A stretch of 64,000 nucleotides of DNA from Janthinobacterium sp. B9-8 (GTDB lineage: Bacteria > Pseudomonadota > Gammaproteobacteria > Burkholderiales > Chitinibacteraceae), in NCBI RefSeq assembly GCF_000969645.2, contig NZ_CP014222.1, positions 248,001 through 312,000 on the forward strand, read 5' to 3'. Position 1 is the stretch's first letter; every line of letters starts with the position of its first letter. The translations under genes were made by a program, and so were the position numbers. The notes under the pieces are model-generated. The model saw only the letters and a list, made by a program, of their open reading frames with translations. It made no database searches and had not been told where the DNA came from. Of the stretch, positions 18,603-28,100 are shown in pieces.

Positions 18603-20384
18603 ATGCCGACGAATAGTGTTAAATTGGACTCTAGCTTGGATTCCCCCAATCCAGATCATTGGGAAGTTGCCGCAATTGCTTTGGCTTTGCAAGAGGGTTT
18701 TGACTGGCACTATCGCTTATTCAGAGAATCTAGCCGTAAGGCAAAAGTTCATTTTGTTTATGGTGATTTTCATGCCCAGCGTGCAGAAGTACGTGATCGG
18801 ATTGCTTTTTATGATTTGCGGGTGATAGAAACAGCAGACAGGCTAAAGCAAGATTTTAATGCCGATAGCTTGCCGGATGCGACTTGGTCCAAAGTAAAAC
18901 TCTATTTTATTGGTTTATTGATTAATCATAAACAACCCGAGCTAGCTGAAACTTTTTTTAACTCAGTATGCTGCCGTATTTTGCACCGTACTTATTTTCA
19001 TAATGATTTTATTTTTTATCGCCCAGCGGTATCTACTGAATATATAGAATCAGAGCCACCCATTTATCGCAGCTATTACCCGATTCAAACGGGGCTTAAT
19101 GCGACGCTTGCGAATATGTTTACAGATTTTAATTTAGAGCTGCCCTTTGTTGATTTAGAGCGCGATGTACATCGCCTTTTGCGTGCCCTGCATAAATTCT
19201 TAGGACGCTGGCCAGAGTTTGCACTCAATACCCAGATTCAAGTATTAGCTTCGCCTTTTTATCGCAATAAAGCGGTTTATATTATTGGCAAAGCGATTCA
19301 TGAAGACTTAGAAATTCCTTTTGCCTTGCCACTTTGCCGAGATGCAGAAGGTAAATTATTTCTAGATGCTGCGCTGTTCGAGCCTTGGCAAATCAGCCAC
19401 CTCTTCTCATTATCCCGCGCTTATTTCTTAGTGGATATGGAAGTACCATCGGCCTATGTGCGCTATTTACAAAAATTAATGCCAGATAAGTCACGGGCCG
19501 AGCTTTATACCATGCTGGGCTTGGGTAAGCAGGGTAAAACCATGTTTTACCGCGAGTTATTTCATCATCTGCGTCATTCCACTGATTCCTTTGTGTTTGC
19601 ACCGGGTACTAAGGGTATGGTGATGATTGTATTTACCCTGCCATCATTTCCTTTTGTATTTAAAATTATTAAAGATGTGATTGCTCCGCCAAAAGAAGTA
19701 GATCGCACGATTGTAAAAGCAAAATATTTATTGGTGAAACAGCATGACCGGGTGGGGCGCATGGCCGACTCATTAGAATTCTCCGACGTGGCTTTGCCCA
19801 GAGAGCGTTTTAATGAAGAATTATTAGAAGAAATACGTAAATTAGCGCCATCTATTCTGGAAGAAAGCGAAGATAAAATCATCCTGCGCCATCTCTATAT
19901 TGAAAGACGCATGATTCCACTTAATATCTTTATAGAAAAACGCCATGATGAAGAAATAGCCAGCGTCATCGAAGATTACGGCAATGCGCTACGTGAATTG
20001 GCAATTGCCAATATTTTCCCTGGCGATATGCTGTTTAAAAACTTTGGTGTAACCCGTGAAGGTCGTGTGGTTTTCTATGATTATGATGAAATTGAATACA
20101 TGACCGATTGTGATTTCCGCCGTATTCCGCCGCCGCCTGCCCCAGAGTTTGAAATGAGTAGCGACACATGGTTTAGCGGTAATCCGAATGAAGTATATCC
20201 GGAAGAATTCGGCACTTTTCTGCTTGGCCGCCCAGACGTAAAAAAAATATTTATGCAGCATCATGCTGATTTACTGACTGTACGTTTTTGGCAGCATGCC
20301 AAGGATAGAATTAAGCAGGGTTTTATTGAAGATTTTTATCCTTATCCGCAGACCGAGCGATTTGCAAAGCGCTATCCTGATTGA
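18603..20384 (+). CDS. aceK: Isocitrate dehydrogenase kinase/phosphatase
   Basis: 593 residues, full AceK length. This bifunctional cytoplasmic enzyme phosphorylates or dephosphorylates isocitrate dehydrogenase and so steers isocitrate to the glyoxylate bypass. Visible signatures are the ATP-binding stretch APGTKGMVMIVFTLPSFPF (about 335-353), GDMLFKNFGVTREGRVVFYDYDEI and the SDTWFSG region near 517. AAAGGAAAGCACCC forms the ribosome site. In enterobacteria it closes an aceBAK operon; here isocitrate lyase and malate synthase are absent on both sides, so it is a lone gene, as in many betaproteobacteria. A bidirectional terminator follows. Confidence 0.97.
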   Translation: MPTNSVKLDSSLDSPNPDHWEVAAIALALQEGFDWHYRLFRESSRKAKVHFVYGDFHAQRAEVRDRIAFYDLRVIETADRLKQDFNADSLPDATWSKVKLYFIGLLINHKQPELAETFFNSVCCRILHRTYFHNDFIFYRPAVSTEYIESEPPIYRSYYPIQTGLNATLANMFTDFNLELPFVDLERDVHRLLRALHKFLGRWPEFALNTQIQVLASPFYRNKAVYIIGKAIHEDLEIPFALPLCRDAEGKLFLDAALFEPWQISHLFSLSRAYFLVDMEVPSAYVRYLQKLMPDKSRAELYTMLGLGKQGKTMFYRELFHHLRHSTDSFVFAPGTKGMVMIVFTLPSFPFVFKIIKDVIAPPKEVDRTIVKAKYLLVKQHDRVGRMADSLEFSDVALPRERFNEELLEEIRKLAPSILEESEDKIILRHLYIERRMIPLNIFIEKRHDEEIASVIEDYGNALRELAIANIFPGDMLFKNFGVTREGRVVFYDYDEIEYMTDCDFRRIPPPPAPEFEMSSDTWFSGNPNEVYPEEFGTFLLGRPDVKKIFMQHHADLLTVRFWQHAKDRIKQGFIEDFYPYPQTERFAKRYPD

Positions 20385-20414
20385 GCTCAAGCTAGGGATT
20401 CAACGTGATTAAAT

Positions 20415-20453
20415 AAAAAGCCAGTAGAGCAGGGATTGCTCTACTGGCTTTTT
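20415..20453. terminator. Bidirectional terminator between aceK and the FKBP gene
   Basis: AAAAAGCCAGTAGAGCA / TGCTCTACTGGCTTTTT, 17-bp perfect stem with a five-base loop and T runs on both strands. Confidence 0.92.
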
Positions 20454-20462
20454 TATCTTCGA

Positions 20463-20900
20463 TTACTTTACTTCCAGCAATTCAACATCAAATACCAGTG
20501 GCGCATTAGGTGGAATCACATTTCCTGCACCACGTGTACCGTAGGCTAGCTCCGCAGGAATAATCAGCGTACGCTTGCCGCCAATTTTCATGCCAGCCAC
20601 ACCCGCATCCCAGCCTTTAATGACGCGTTTTGCGCCGAGGGGAAAGCTAAATGGGCTTTTTCCGACCGAGCTATCAAATGGCGTGCCGTGATTTTTATCG
20701 GCTTTGGCATCAAATAACCAACCGCTGTAATGCACGGTGACAGTGTTGCCTGCAACAGCTTCTTTGCCGCTGCCGGTTTTAATATCGATCATTTCTAGCT
20801 TGCTTGGCGCCGCAGATAGCTTGGCTGGGGCCGTTTCTGCTTGGGCGAGCTGGCCCATACTGGCAAAACAAAGTGCAATTGCAAATAAGCGGATTTTCAT
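20463..20900 (-). CDS. FKBP-type peptidyl-prolyl cis-trans isomerase, periplasmic
   Basis: 145 residues: a Sec signal (about 1-21, ending AQA) and a single FKBP domain. FKBP signatures include VTVHYSGWLFDAKAD, GTPFDSS, VIKGWDAGVAGMKIGGKRTLIIPAELAYGTRG and VIPPNAPLVFDVELLEV. It has no FkpA dimerisation domain. It helps folding of exported proteins by proline isomerisation. AAGGAGA lies upstream of the ATG. It stands alone and convergent with aceK. Confidence 0.94.
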   Translation of the reverse strand: MKIRLFAIALCFASMGQLAQAETAPAKLSAAPSKLEMIDIKTGSGKEAVAGNTVTVHYSGWLFDAKADKNHGTPFDSSVGKSPFSFPLGAKRVIKGWDAGVAGMKIGGKRTLIIPAELAYGTRGAGNVIPPNAPLVFDVELLEVK

Positions 20901-21180
20901 AGTGTCAGGTCTCCTTACCGTTTGTCGACTATAGCACGTTCATAAATGTCTTCCGATCTCTCTTCCTAGCTTAACAAGGGCTGGGTGATTTTTATCCTCA
21001 ATTTGGCAATAGGTAAGTATTAATAAAGAGGCAAGTAATCATTTATCGCTTAATCTGAAATCTATTTGTGGGTTTGATAAGATGGTTCGTTAGCTAACAC
21101 GCTATATTCCAGCATTTGCTGTGCCTTTGTGTAAGAATAAGTAAATTACTGTATGCATGGTCATACTAATAAGGCTAGGA

Positions 21181-22455
21181 ATGGAAAAGAGCAGAATAAA
21201 AAATTTACCTCTGGCAAAAAAATTACTACTTCTCAATGTGCTGGGCATAGCAGCTACTTTGCTAGTGTGCCTAGCGTTGTTCTCTGCTTCTTACAGCTAT
21301 ATTGCGATGCAGCGCTTAAAAAGCGAGGCCATGGTGAATGCGCATATTTTGGCGAGTAATATTGCCCCCATGTTGGTTTTTAATGACCCCAGTGCGGCCA
21401 AGACCTTGGTGCATTCATTTATCGCTATGCCTGATTTGGCTTATTTAAGTGTGGTTAATTCTCAAAATCAGATTTTTGCTGACTGGGGTTCACTACATCA
21501 GGACACTAAGCTTTTTTCTTTTACTCAGATCGCTAACCGGCCTATGACAGATATGTCTTTTGATCATATTGCTGTGCTTGTGCCTGTTTCATTAGACGGA
21601 GAGTTGCTTGGTGCGGTGCAATTACAAATTGGCTTTGCTGCTGTGTATAGGGAAACGTTGCAGTTTTTCTTGCTAGGGCTGGCTTTAACGGTTATTGCTA
21701 TTGTGATTGCATCGATTATTCTTAATCGCTTGCAGGTTAAGGCACTTGCACCTATTTTTGAGCTGTCATCCATTGCAGAAAACGTAGTCGCCCAGCGTAA
21801 TTACAGCTTGCGTTCAAATTATGAAGGCAATAATGAGCTGGGGCGTTTGTCTTACCATTTTAACCAGATGCTGGCAAAAATAGAAAACTGGGAAAACGAT
21901 ATAAAAGCAGAGCTAAATAAAAGTAAGGAGTCAGAGCGCTGCCTAGATATCTTAGCTAATTATGATAATTTAACTAAATTGCCTAACCGGCATTATTTTC
22001 ATCAGGCACTTAGCTCTGTGATTGATAAATCAATTCTGGAAGAGAATTTTTCGGCTTTAATGTTTATTGATCTGGACAATTTTAAATTTGTAAACGATAA
22101 ATACGGGCATGAGGCAGGAGATGTTGTTTTAACGGTTATTGCGCAACGTTTAAAAAGCGTATTACGCAGTACCGATATACCTTGTCGTTTAGGCGGGGAT
22201 GAGTTTGCGGCTATTTTACCGCAGATTGCTGATGTAGAAGCCGCTAAGACTTTGGCAGAGCGCTTAGTCGCGGCAGTCCACCAGGATATTTTAATTCAGG
22301 GAGATATTATGCCAGTGGGGGCGAGTATTGGAATTGCCTGTTGCCCTTTACATGCGCAGGATACAAAAACATTATTGCATTATGCTGATTTAGCAATGTA
22401 TCAGGCTAAAAAAGCGGGAAAAAATACTTTCTGTGTATATTCATCAGCAGCATGA
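21181..22455 (+). CDS. YfiN/TpbB-like membrane diguanylate cyclase (CHASE8-HAMP-GGDEF)
   Basis: About 424 residues from ATG 21181, with AAGG six bases upstream; an earlier ATG at 21157 has no ribosome site. One membrane helix near residues 12-37, a periplasmic segment of about 110 residues (CHASE8-like), a second helix near 157-177, a HAMP linker, then GGDEF. The motif is canonical GGDEF, and an RxxD inhibition site (RSTD) lies five residues before it. This is the layout of P. aeruginosa YfiN, whose periplasmic domain is held off by YfiR. Here a YfiR-like gene is the third gene of the same tight operon, with a TonB receptor between. The stop overlaps the next start by four bases. Confidence 0.92.
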   Translation: MEKSRIKNLPLAKKLLLLNVLGIAATLLVCLALFSASYSYIAMQRLKSEAMVNAHILASNIAPMLVFNDPSAAKTLVHSFIAMPDLAYLSVVNSQNQIFADWGSLHQDTKLFSFTQIANRPMTDMSFDHIAVLVPVSLDGELLGAVQLQIGFAAVYRETLQFFLLGLALTVIAIVIASIILNRLQVKALAPIFELSSIAENVVAQRNYSLRSNYEGNNELGRLSYHFNQMLAKIENWENDIKAELNKSKESERCLDILANYDNLTKLPNRHYFHQALSSVIDKSILEENFSALMFIDLDNFKFVNDKYGHEAGDVVLTVIAQRLKSVLRSTDIPCRLGGDEFAAILPQIADVEAAKTLAERLVAAVHQDILIQGDIMPVGASIGIACCPLHAQDTKTLLHYADLAMYQAKKAGKNTFCVYSSAA

Positions 22456-24431
22456 AAAAATTACTCTCACTATTTTTTATTTTTAGCCAAGCCTTGGCGG
22501 CGGATCAGGGGAGCGAGCCTAGTTTAGAAGACTTGCTGGATACGGCTCTGATTAATCCGCCCAGTAATGTGGATGTATCAACTGCATCTAAATTTGCACA
22601 AAGAATTAAAAATGCGCCTTCGGCAGTCAGAGTACTTAGCCGCGATGATATCCAGCTATTGGGCTACCGTACTTTGGGCGAAATATTGCGTAGCATGCCG
22701 GGCTTATTTACCAGCTATGATGGGCAGAATACATTTTTAGGTGCACGGGGTGTGGCTATTCCCGGGGATTACAATACCCGCGTGCTGATTTTAATTGATG
22801 GGATTCGCTTAAATAATAATGTGTTTGATAGTGTTTTTGCAGGGAGTGAATTTCCGCTGGATGTTGATTTAATCGATAGAGTTGAATATGTGCCAGGCCC
22901 GGGATCGGCCATTTATGGCAATAATGCTTTTTTGGGGGTAGTAAATGTATTAACACGCGGTGCGGCCAGCTTGCGTGGCGCTGAAGCAGCGCTTGAATAT
23001 GGTAGTTTTAATACCAGTAAATTGCGTGCCAGCATGGCAAACCGGCTTGAAAATGGGGTTGAATATTTAATTTCTGCCAGCCAGTTTTATCGTGGCGGAC
23101 CAGCTCGACCTGTGTATATGGATTATTCAACTCCAGCGCCTGAGCTGCAGGGTAATCCTGCAATTGACAGTGATTTAAGCCAGCATTTATTTGGAAAATT
23201 AAGCGTGGCAGGTTTACAACTCACTGGCGGTTTTTCCAATAGAGAAAGAACGAATCCTGTGCTGTTTGGTACTGACCAAGACTCATTGTTGATGATTAAA
23301 AATGGTAAGGCATTGAATAAAAATCAGTATTCATTTTTAGGCATTACTTATGATTTTGATTTATTTAATAATTGGGCAATGCAGGCACGATTAAATTATC
23401 ATCAGGAAGAATATAAGGGGAGTTATCCCTTTTATTATGATACTGAAACCATGTTTGTAAATAAAGAAAATGCCATCGGCCGTTGGTGGGATGGCGAATT
23501 ACATGCGATTTATAGCCAGTTTTCCGGGCATAAAATTTTATTGGGGGCGGAAGGCAGGCTTAATACTGAGCAGTTTTGGCATAGCTATATTGATGGCTTT
23601 CAAACCTTTCCTCCCAATAAGCAATTATCTAGCCATTATGCTATTTTTGCTCAAGATGAATTTAATTTTTCAAAAGGAATGACTTTAATTGCGGGTGGCA
23701 GATATGATCACACCCAGTATGGTAATCATTTTAATCCTCGTCTTGGCTTGATTTGGAATCCTCAGGATCAAACTAATTTTAAATTATTATATGGATCTGC
23801 ATTTAGAAATCCTAATTTTTTTGAACAAACGCAAAATGCAGTTAGCCAGTTTAAAAATGCGAGTGCAGAAAAAATAACAACACTTGAGCTGGTTGCAGAG
23901 CATTATTTTACACCTAGGACTAAAATAAATAGCTCTGTTTACCATTATGAGATGGATGATTTAATCGGCCAAGCTTATATCGATAACAGGCTTGTTTATT
24001 TAAATTTAGAAAAAGTAGTGAGTACCGGATTTGAAACAGAGCTAGAGCAGCGGTTTGATTATGATATTCAGGCCAAGCTTGCTTATTCATTGCAAAAAAC
24101 ATCTACTCTTAATGATCTTGAGCTGTTTAATTCGCCAAGGCATATGTTTAATTTTAAGTTTGTGATGCCTTTTTTTGATCCTAAATGGAGAATAGCAAGC
24201 GAGCTACGCTATATCAGCAGCCGGGAAATTATGTTTGGAATGTTAGAGCCTCAATGGCTGGCGGATATGAAATTAACGGGTGAGCTGAATAAGAATTGTT
24301 CGCTCTCGCTATCTGTGCATAATCTGGGTGATGTGCAATACCGAGACGCCAGTCGATCGCTTAATTTTGATACTTTTTCTGTTAAACAAGATGGCCGTGA
24401 TATTAGGCTTAACGTCAATTTTAGGTATTGA
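22452..24431 (+). CDS. TonB-dependent outer-membrane receptor in a c-di-GMP operon
   Basis: 659 residues. A short Sec signal (LLSLFFIFSQALA) precedes a plug domain (about 45-165; APSAVRVLSRDDI, LGEILRSMPGLFTSYDG, VLILIDGIRLNN, VEYVPGPGSAIYGNNAF, VVNVLTRG) and a 22-strand-type barrel ending in NVNFRY. The family imports siderophores, cobalamin, sugars or other ligands using TonB energy. The substrate is not evident: there is no siderophore gene, heme motif or Fur site that I can see. Start overlap (ATGA) with the cyclase gene and overlap of its stop region with the YfiR-like gene show translational coupling, so the receptor is probably part of the signalling unit. Confidence 0.93.
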   Translation: MKKLLSLFFIFSQALAADQGSEPSLEDLLDTALINPPSNVDVSTASKFAQRIKNAPSAVRVLSRDDIQLLGYRTLGEILRSMPGLFTSYDGQNTFLGARGVAIPGDYNTRVLILIDGIRLNNNVFDSVFAGSEFPLDVDLIDRVEYVPGPGSAIYGNNAFLGVVNVLTRGAASLRGAEAALEYGSFNTSKLRASMANRLENGVEYLISASQFYRGGPARPVYMDYSTPAPELQGNPAIDSDLSQHLFGKLSVAGLQLTGGFSNRERTNPVLFGTDQDSLLMIKNGKALNKNQYSFLGITYDFDLFNNWAMQARLNYHQEEYKGSYPFYYDTETMFVNKENAIGRWWDGELHAIYSQFSGHKILLGAEGRLNTEQFWHSYIDGFQTFPPNKQLSSHYAIFAQDEFNFSKGMTLIAGGRYDHTQYGNHFNPRLGLIWNPQDQTNFKLLYGSAFRNPNFFEQTQNAVSQFKNASAEKITTLELVAEHYFTPRTKINSSVYHYEMDDLIGQAYIDNRLVYLNLEKVVSTGFETELEQRFDYDIQAKLAYSLQKTSTLNDLELFNSPRHMFNFKFVMPFFDPKWRIASELRYISSREIMFGMLEPQWLADMKLTGELNKNCSLSLSVHNLGDVQYRDASRSLNFDTFSVKQDGRDIRLNVNFRY

Positions 24432-24433
24432 AA

Positions 24434-24931
24434 ATGAGAAGCCTATTATTGATTATACTCTGTTTGATATTTCCTTTAAACGCATTGGCTGCGGTGGATG
24501 AGCTTGAGTTAAAAGCTAATTTTATATTTCGTTTTGCTCAATTTACGACTTGGCCTCCTCCACCTAGTAAGGAAATACAGCTCTGTGTTTTAGGTGCTAA
24601 AGGTATTTATGATGAGCTGGATAAGTTTAAAGAGCGAAAAATAAATGGTAACCCGGTGAGGGTGATTAAGTTATCTTCAATTAAAAGCGCTGCAGATTGT
24701 CATGTGTTGTTTATCGGTGCGCAAGAGCGAATCAATAGCTTGATGAGCACCGTTTTACCTCTGCCTATTTTGGTAATAGGAGAAAATGCCGAAGCATTTG
24801 AAGAAAAAGTGATGATTGTGCTGGTGACCGAGCCTAATCGAATTAGCTTTAAAATAAATCGCTCACAGGCCAATAATGTAGGCTTGGTAATGAGTGCGCA
24901 ATTGTTGAAATTGGCAAAAGAAGTGCGATGA
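24434..24931 (+). CDS. YfiR-like periplasmic protein (DUF4154)
   Basis: 165 residues from ATG 24434, which has AGG eight bases upstream; a TTG at 24428 overlapping the receptor stop is possible. It has a Sec signal (LLLIILCLIFPLNALA) followed by the DUF4154 pattern: ELELKANFIFRFAQFTTWP, QLCVLGAKGIYDEL, INGNPVRVIKL, ADCHVLFIGAQE, PILVIGENAEAFEEK and ISFKINRSQANNVGLVMSAQLLKLA. Two Cys residues (near 56 and 94) could form a disulfide, as redox-sensitive YfiR does. YfiR binds and represses the YfiN periplasmic domain. No YfiB lipoprotein gene is present; a TonB receptor takes its place in the operon. Confidence 0.9.
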   Translation: MRSLLLIILCLIFPLNALAAVDELELKANFIFRFAQFTTWPPPPSKEIQLCVLGAKGIYDELDKFKERKINGNPVRVIKLSSIKSAADCHVLFIGAQERINSLMSTVLPLPILVIGENAEAFEEKVMIVLVTEPNRISFKINRSQANNVGLVMSAQLLKLAKEVR

Positions 24932-24974
24932 TTGATGGGGGACGTTTCTATTTTATTAGCGTCAATACAGCGCT

Positions 24975-25039
24975 GTAGGAGTGGCTTTAGCCGCGAAAGC
25001 GCTGGGTATAAAAACATTCGCTGCTAAAGCCGCTCCTAC
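24975..25039. repeat. REP-like palindrome, GTAGGAGTGGCTTTAGC family
   Basis: Arms at 24975-24991 and 25023-25039 are complementary with one mismatch, and GCGAAAGCGC / CATTCGC lies between. It sits between the convergent yfiR-like and hrpA genes, a typical REP position. A diverged relative lies at 35316-35381. It resembles REP sequences common in Pseudomonas and relatives. Confidence 0.75.
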
Positions 25040-25054
25040 GTTGCAGACATTTAA

Positions 25055-25116
25055 GTTGATAGGATTAGTTCTAGGCTGGCTGAATCGTTATTAGCGTATC
25101 AGCCAACCCTATCAAC
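25055..25116. other. Hairpin over the 3' end of hrpA
   Basis: Outer arms GTTGATAGG (25055-25063) / CCTATCAAC (25108-25116) and an inner pair GGCTGGCTGA / TCAGCCAACC overlap the hrpA stop. There is no T tract, so it may stabilise RNA or be a weak terminator. Confidence 0.5.
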
Positions 25117-28100
25117 GTTTAGTTAAATCTTCAAACACCTTGCTCAAACGCTTCACCGATACCGGATACGGTGTTTTCAGCTCTTGAGCAAATAGCCCAA
25201 CGCGTAGTTCTTCTATCATCCAGCGGAATGGGGCGAGGGCGGCGGTGTCTCTGCCTTCTTTTTCCCATTTCAGCATCTCGGCTTCCCAACGCTTATACAG
25301 CTCGTTGATTTCTGCTCCGCGCTGGCCGTCTCTTTGCGGATTGGCTACGCGTTTTTCGGCGCGGATGCGCATGGCTTTTACGTAGATGGGCAGGCGCGGT
25401 AATTGCTCCCACGGGGTTTTGTGTAAAAAGCCTTTAAATACCAGTTGGCCGAGTAATTCTGTCATGGTGCTGGCAAATGGCGATGGTTTGGCGATGAGTT
25501 TATTCAGCGCCACGTATTCATTGGTCAGCTCGGCCAAGATACGCATGACTGCATCACGCACCGAGGGCAGGCGTACTTTGGCGCGGGATTTCTGGCCGTC
25601 GAATTCTTTGGGCTTACGTGGCGCATCGTCTTCACCAATAAAGGCGCGATCGCAAATGCAGGCTACGATGTCTTCCATTAGCTCGTCGCCATTGCACACG
25701 CCACGCAGCTGCAAAGCCAATGGATTAAAGGTTGGCAGCGATTTTGGCAGCTGTTTGACATGGTCTTTCAGCTCGAATTTCAGCAGGCAAATCACCCCGT
25801 CCCGATGTGCTGCGGCGGCGGCGTATTCGGTATCAAACAGGCGAATCGCCACGGCGTCTTCTTCTGGCACAAGGCCAGGAAAGCCGGTAATCGAGCGGCC
25901 CTGGCGTTTGAAATTGATTTTGGCTGGTAGATCGCCGAAATCCCATTTCATGATGCCGGTTTTTTCGATACTGACGCTGTCGTCCGCAGCATCGCGGAAA
26001 GTCATTTGGGCGGCTTCGCCCAGCTGAGCACGCAGCGCGATTAAGTCGCGGCCTTGCGCCAGCTCTTGCCCTGCGTCATCCACAATTCTGAAATTCATTT
26101 GCAGATGCGGCGGCAAATCTTTTGGATTGAACTCATCGCTAGGCACAATCAGCCCCGCGCCACGGCCCACGGCTTGCGCCAGTTGCGGCAGCAGCGGCTC
26201 GGTTCTGGAGGCTTTATCCAGTGCGATTAGCATTTTGGTGGCGAATTCAGGAACCGGCACGCAAATACGGCGGATCGATTTAGGCAAGGACTTAATCAGC
26301 AGGGTGATTTTTTCGCGAATCATGCCCGGCACCAGCCAGTCAAAAATAGCGTGATTCACACGATTTAAGAGGTGCAGCGGCAGGGTGATAGTCACCCCAT
26401 CGAGCGGGTGGCTAGGCTCAAAACGATAAGTGAGCGGCAGTTTAGCGTCGTTCAGGCGGAAAAACTCAGGGAATTGTTCTTCCGTGACCGCATCTGCACC
26501 GTGCTGCATTAAATCATCACGGCTGAGGAACAGGTGTTGGGCGTTGTCTCTCTCGATGAGCTTACGCCATGCTTCAAAGCCAGCGCCATTCACAATATCG
26601 GCTGGAATTTTGGCGTCAAAAAACGCAAATAGTGCGTCATCATCCACCAGTACATCCTGACGGCGGGCTTTGTGTTCTAAATCCTGCACATCCAGAATCA
26701 GCGCTTGATTGTGCTCAAAGAATTTGGCGCGGCTATTGTAATTAAAGTTCACCAAGGCTTCGCGGATAAAAATCGCGCGCGAGGCCACCGGGTCAATCTT
26801 GCCAAAATGCACTCGGCGCTTGGGCACAATCGGCAGGCCGTAAAGGGTAACGCGCTCACTGGCGTTGACTTGCGCCGAGGTTTTTTCCCAATGTGGGTCA
26901 AAATAGTGGCGGTTGACCAAATGGGCGGCGATGCGCTCCACCCATTCAGGTTCGATAGCAGCCACGCAGCGGCCGTAGATCTTGGTGGTTTCAACCACTT
27001 CGGCGGCGATAATCCATTTTGGTCGTGCTTTTTTCAGGCCAGAGCCGGGGAAAATATTAAATTTAATCCCGCGCGCGCCAAGGTATTCATCGTTTTCTGG
27101 CTGCTTAAAGCCGATATTGCCAAGCAAGCCCGTCATCAGCGCTTTTAAAATCTGCTCTGGCGTGCCTGGGGCTGTTTTTATATCGTTCAGCTGTAAATCC
27201 ATGTCCTGACAAATTTCGCTCAGCTGGCGATGTAAATCCCGCCATTCGCGTAAGCGCAGATAAGATAAAAAGTGCTCATGGCAGAGGTTAATCAGCTGGC
27301 GATTAGTGGTTTTATTCTCCAGCGCATCGCTAAAGAATTCCCACATGCGCAGGAAAGACAAGAAGTCGGATTTATCATCCACAAACTTGGCTTGTGCACG
27401 GGCAGCGGCTTCTTTGGCGTCGAAAGGGCGCTCGCGCGGGTCTTGCGCCGATAGTGCCGAGGCAATAATCAGAATCTCGGCCAAGCAATGCTCATCACGC
27501 CCAGCCAGCAGCATGCGGCCAATGCGTGGATCGACCGGCAGGCGGGCGAGTTGCTTACCAATTGGGGTAAGTTGGTCTTCAATATCTACCGCGCCTAGTT
27601 CGCGCAGCTGCTGATAGCCGTCGCTGACCAAGCGGCTGGATGGCGCTTCTAAGAAAGGGAAATTATCGATATGGCCTAGCTTTAGCGCAGCCATACGTAA
27701 GATGACCGCAGCTAAAGACGAGCGAACGATTTCTGGATCGGTAAACTCGGATCGGTTATTAAAATCGGCTTCATCATAAAGACGTACGCAAATACCGGAA
27801 GCGACACGGCCGCAACGGCCAGAGCGCTGGCGGGCCGAGGCTTGCGAGATTTTTTCTACCAGTAATTGTTCAACTTTTGCGCGCGGTGAATAACGCTTAA
27901 TCCGCGCATGGCCCGAATCAACCACATAGCGGATACCCGGCACGGTGAGCGAGGTTTCGGCGACGTTGGTGGCCAGAATAATCCGCCGACCAGAGCTGGT
28001 GGAGCGGAAAATCCGCTGCTGATCTTCGTTCGACAAGCGTGCAAATAGCGGCAGAATTTCGGCGTCTCTTAGCTTCGCTTTACGCAGCTCTTCGGCGGTT

